A stretch of 64,000 bases of DNA from an uncultured Lachnospiraceae bacterium (GTDB lineage Bacteria > Bacillota_A > Clostridia > Lachnospirales > Lachnospiraceae): positions 1 to 64,000 of the forward strand of contig CADCIU010000009.1 in assembly GCA_902801585.1 (NCBI GenBank), read 5' to 3'. Under the pieces are notes generated by a model. The model worked only from the letters and a program-made list of their open reading frames with translations, had not been told where the DNA came from and searched no databases. The position numbers were made by a program, and so were the translations under genes. This document shows positions 63,993 through 64,000 of this stretch, piece after piece. Every line of letters starts with the position of its first letter. The first letter of the stretch is position 1.

Positions 63993-64000
63993 ATGAGACA
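63993..64000 (+). CDS. Start of next gene, cut by window edge
   Basis: AAAGGAGG at 63981-63988 is followed by ATGAGACA, the first codons (Met-Arg) of a gene that continues outside the window. Confidence 0.6.

Overview
The window reads as chromosome of a moderate-GC, low-GC-lineage Gram-positive anaerobe of the Clostridia (Lachnospiraceae/Eubacteriales type). The basis is AGGAGG-type ribosome binding sites throughout, a glutamine synthetase followed by an ANTAR regulator, GH1 and GH4 glycosidases, many lipobox lipoproteins, and a total absence of outer-membrane functions. No rRNA, tRNA, transposase, phage gene or CRISPR array was seen. This assignment is an inference from gene content.

Layout. 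1-3700: the 3' part of a glutamine synthetase with an overlapping ANTAR regulator, an RpiB-type isomerase, an S51 peptidase and a flavodoxin. 3900-9200: a very large secreted subtilisin/kelch protease and a LysR regulator. 9200-16460: a tightly overlapping MoxR-DUF58-VWA-TPR operon ending in a secreted protein. 16530-28400: metabolic and housekeeping genes (ketopantoate reductase-like enzyme, rhomboid protease, GH4, HIT, CPBP protease, MATE, FAH family, HAD, GH1, XRE regulator) with several gene remnants. 28400-31100: two regions rich in inverted repeats, then a DUF2828/vWA protein that resembles Ro60 in architecture. 31100-50300: a run of secreted or lipid-anchored proteins (M4 peptidase, beta-helix protein, C-type lectin-like protein, HExxH protein, S15 peptidase) interspersed with an ABC-F protein, a methyltransferase, a STAS-kinase fusion, and an Lrp regulator with a stand-alone RNA polymerase alpha-CTD-like protein. 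50300-64000: a WD40-like Ser/Thr kinase divergent from a lipoprotein prephenate dehydratase, an SDR, a phosphoesterase, a TlpA-DUF5684 fusion, a histidine phosphatase, an ornithine cyclodeaminase-like enzyme, a second MATE protein and a permease.

The most striking non-coding content is two families of dispersed repeats. Family A is a set of hairpins with a constant GGGACGGTTCT core and stems that differ between copies but stay paired. It occurs at more than 20 places, sometimes as perfect 60-76 bp palindromes. Twice (31138-31532 and 62614-63017) it forms the outer ends of a roughly 400 bp palindromic element with a conserved 200 bp interior. Family B is a 20-mer, CGACCTCTGGGGTAGTTTGT, that clusters just upstream of start codons and forms arrays between the divergent kinase and prephenate dehydratase genes. 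Family A copies supply the C-terminal codons and stop of several proteins and appear to have truncated others.

The candidates for an undescribed system are (1) the DUF2828/vWA gene with its upstream structured region, which recalls Ro-Y RNA loci, (2) the large covarying palindromic element with its short derivatives, and (3) the kinase/secreted prephenate dehydratase pair sharing a repeat-array control region. All coordinates and motifs were read by eye; no folding or database search was run.
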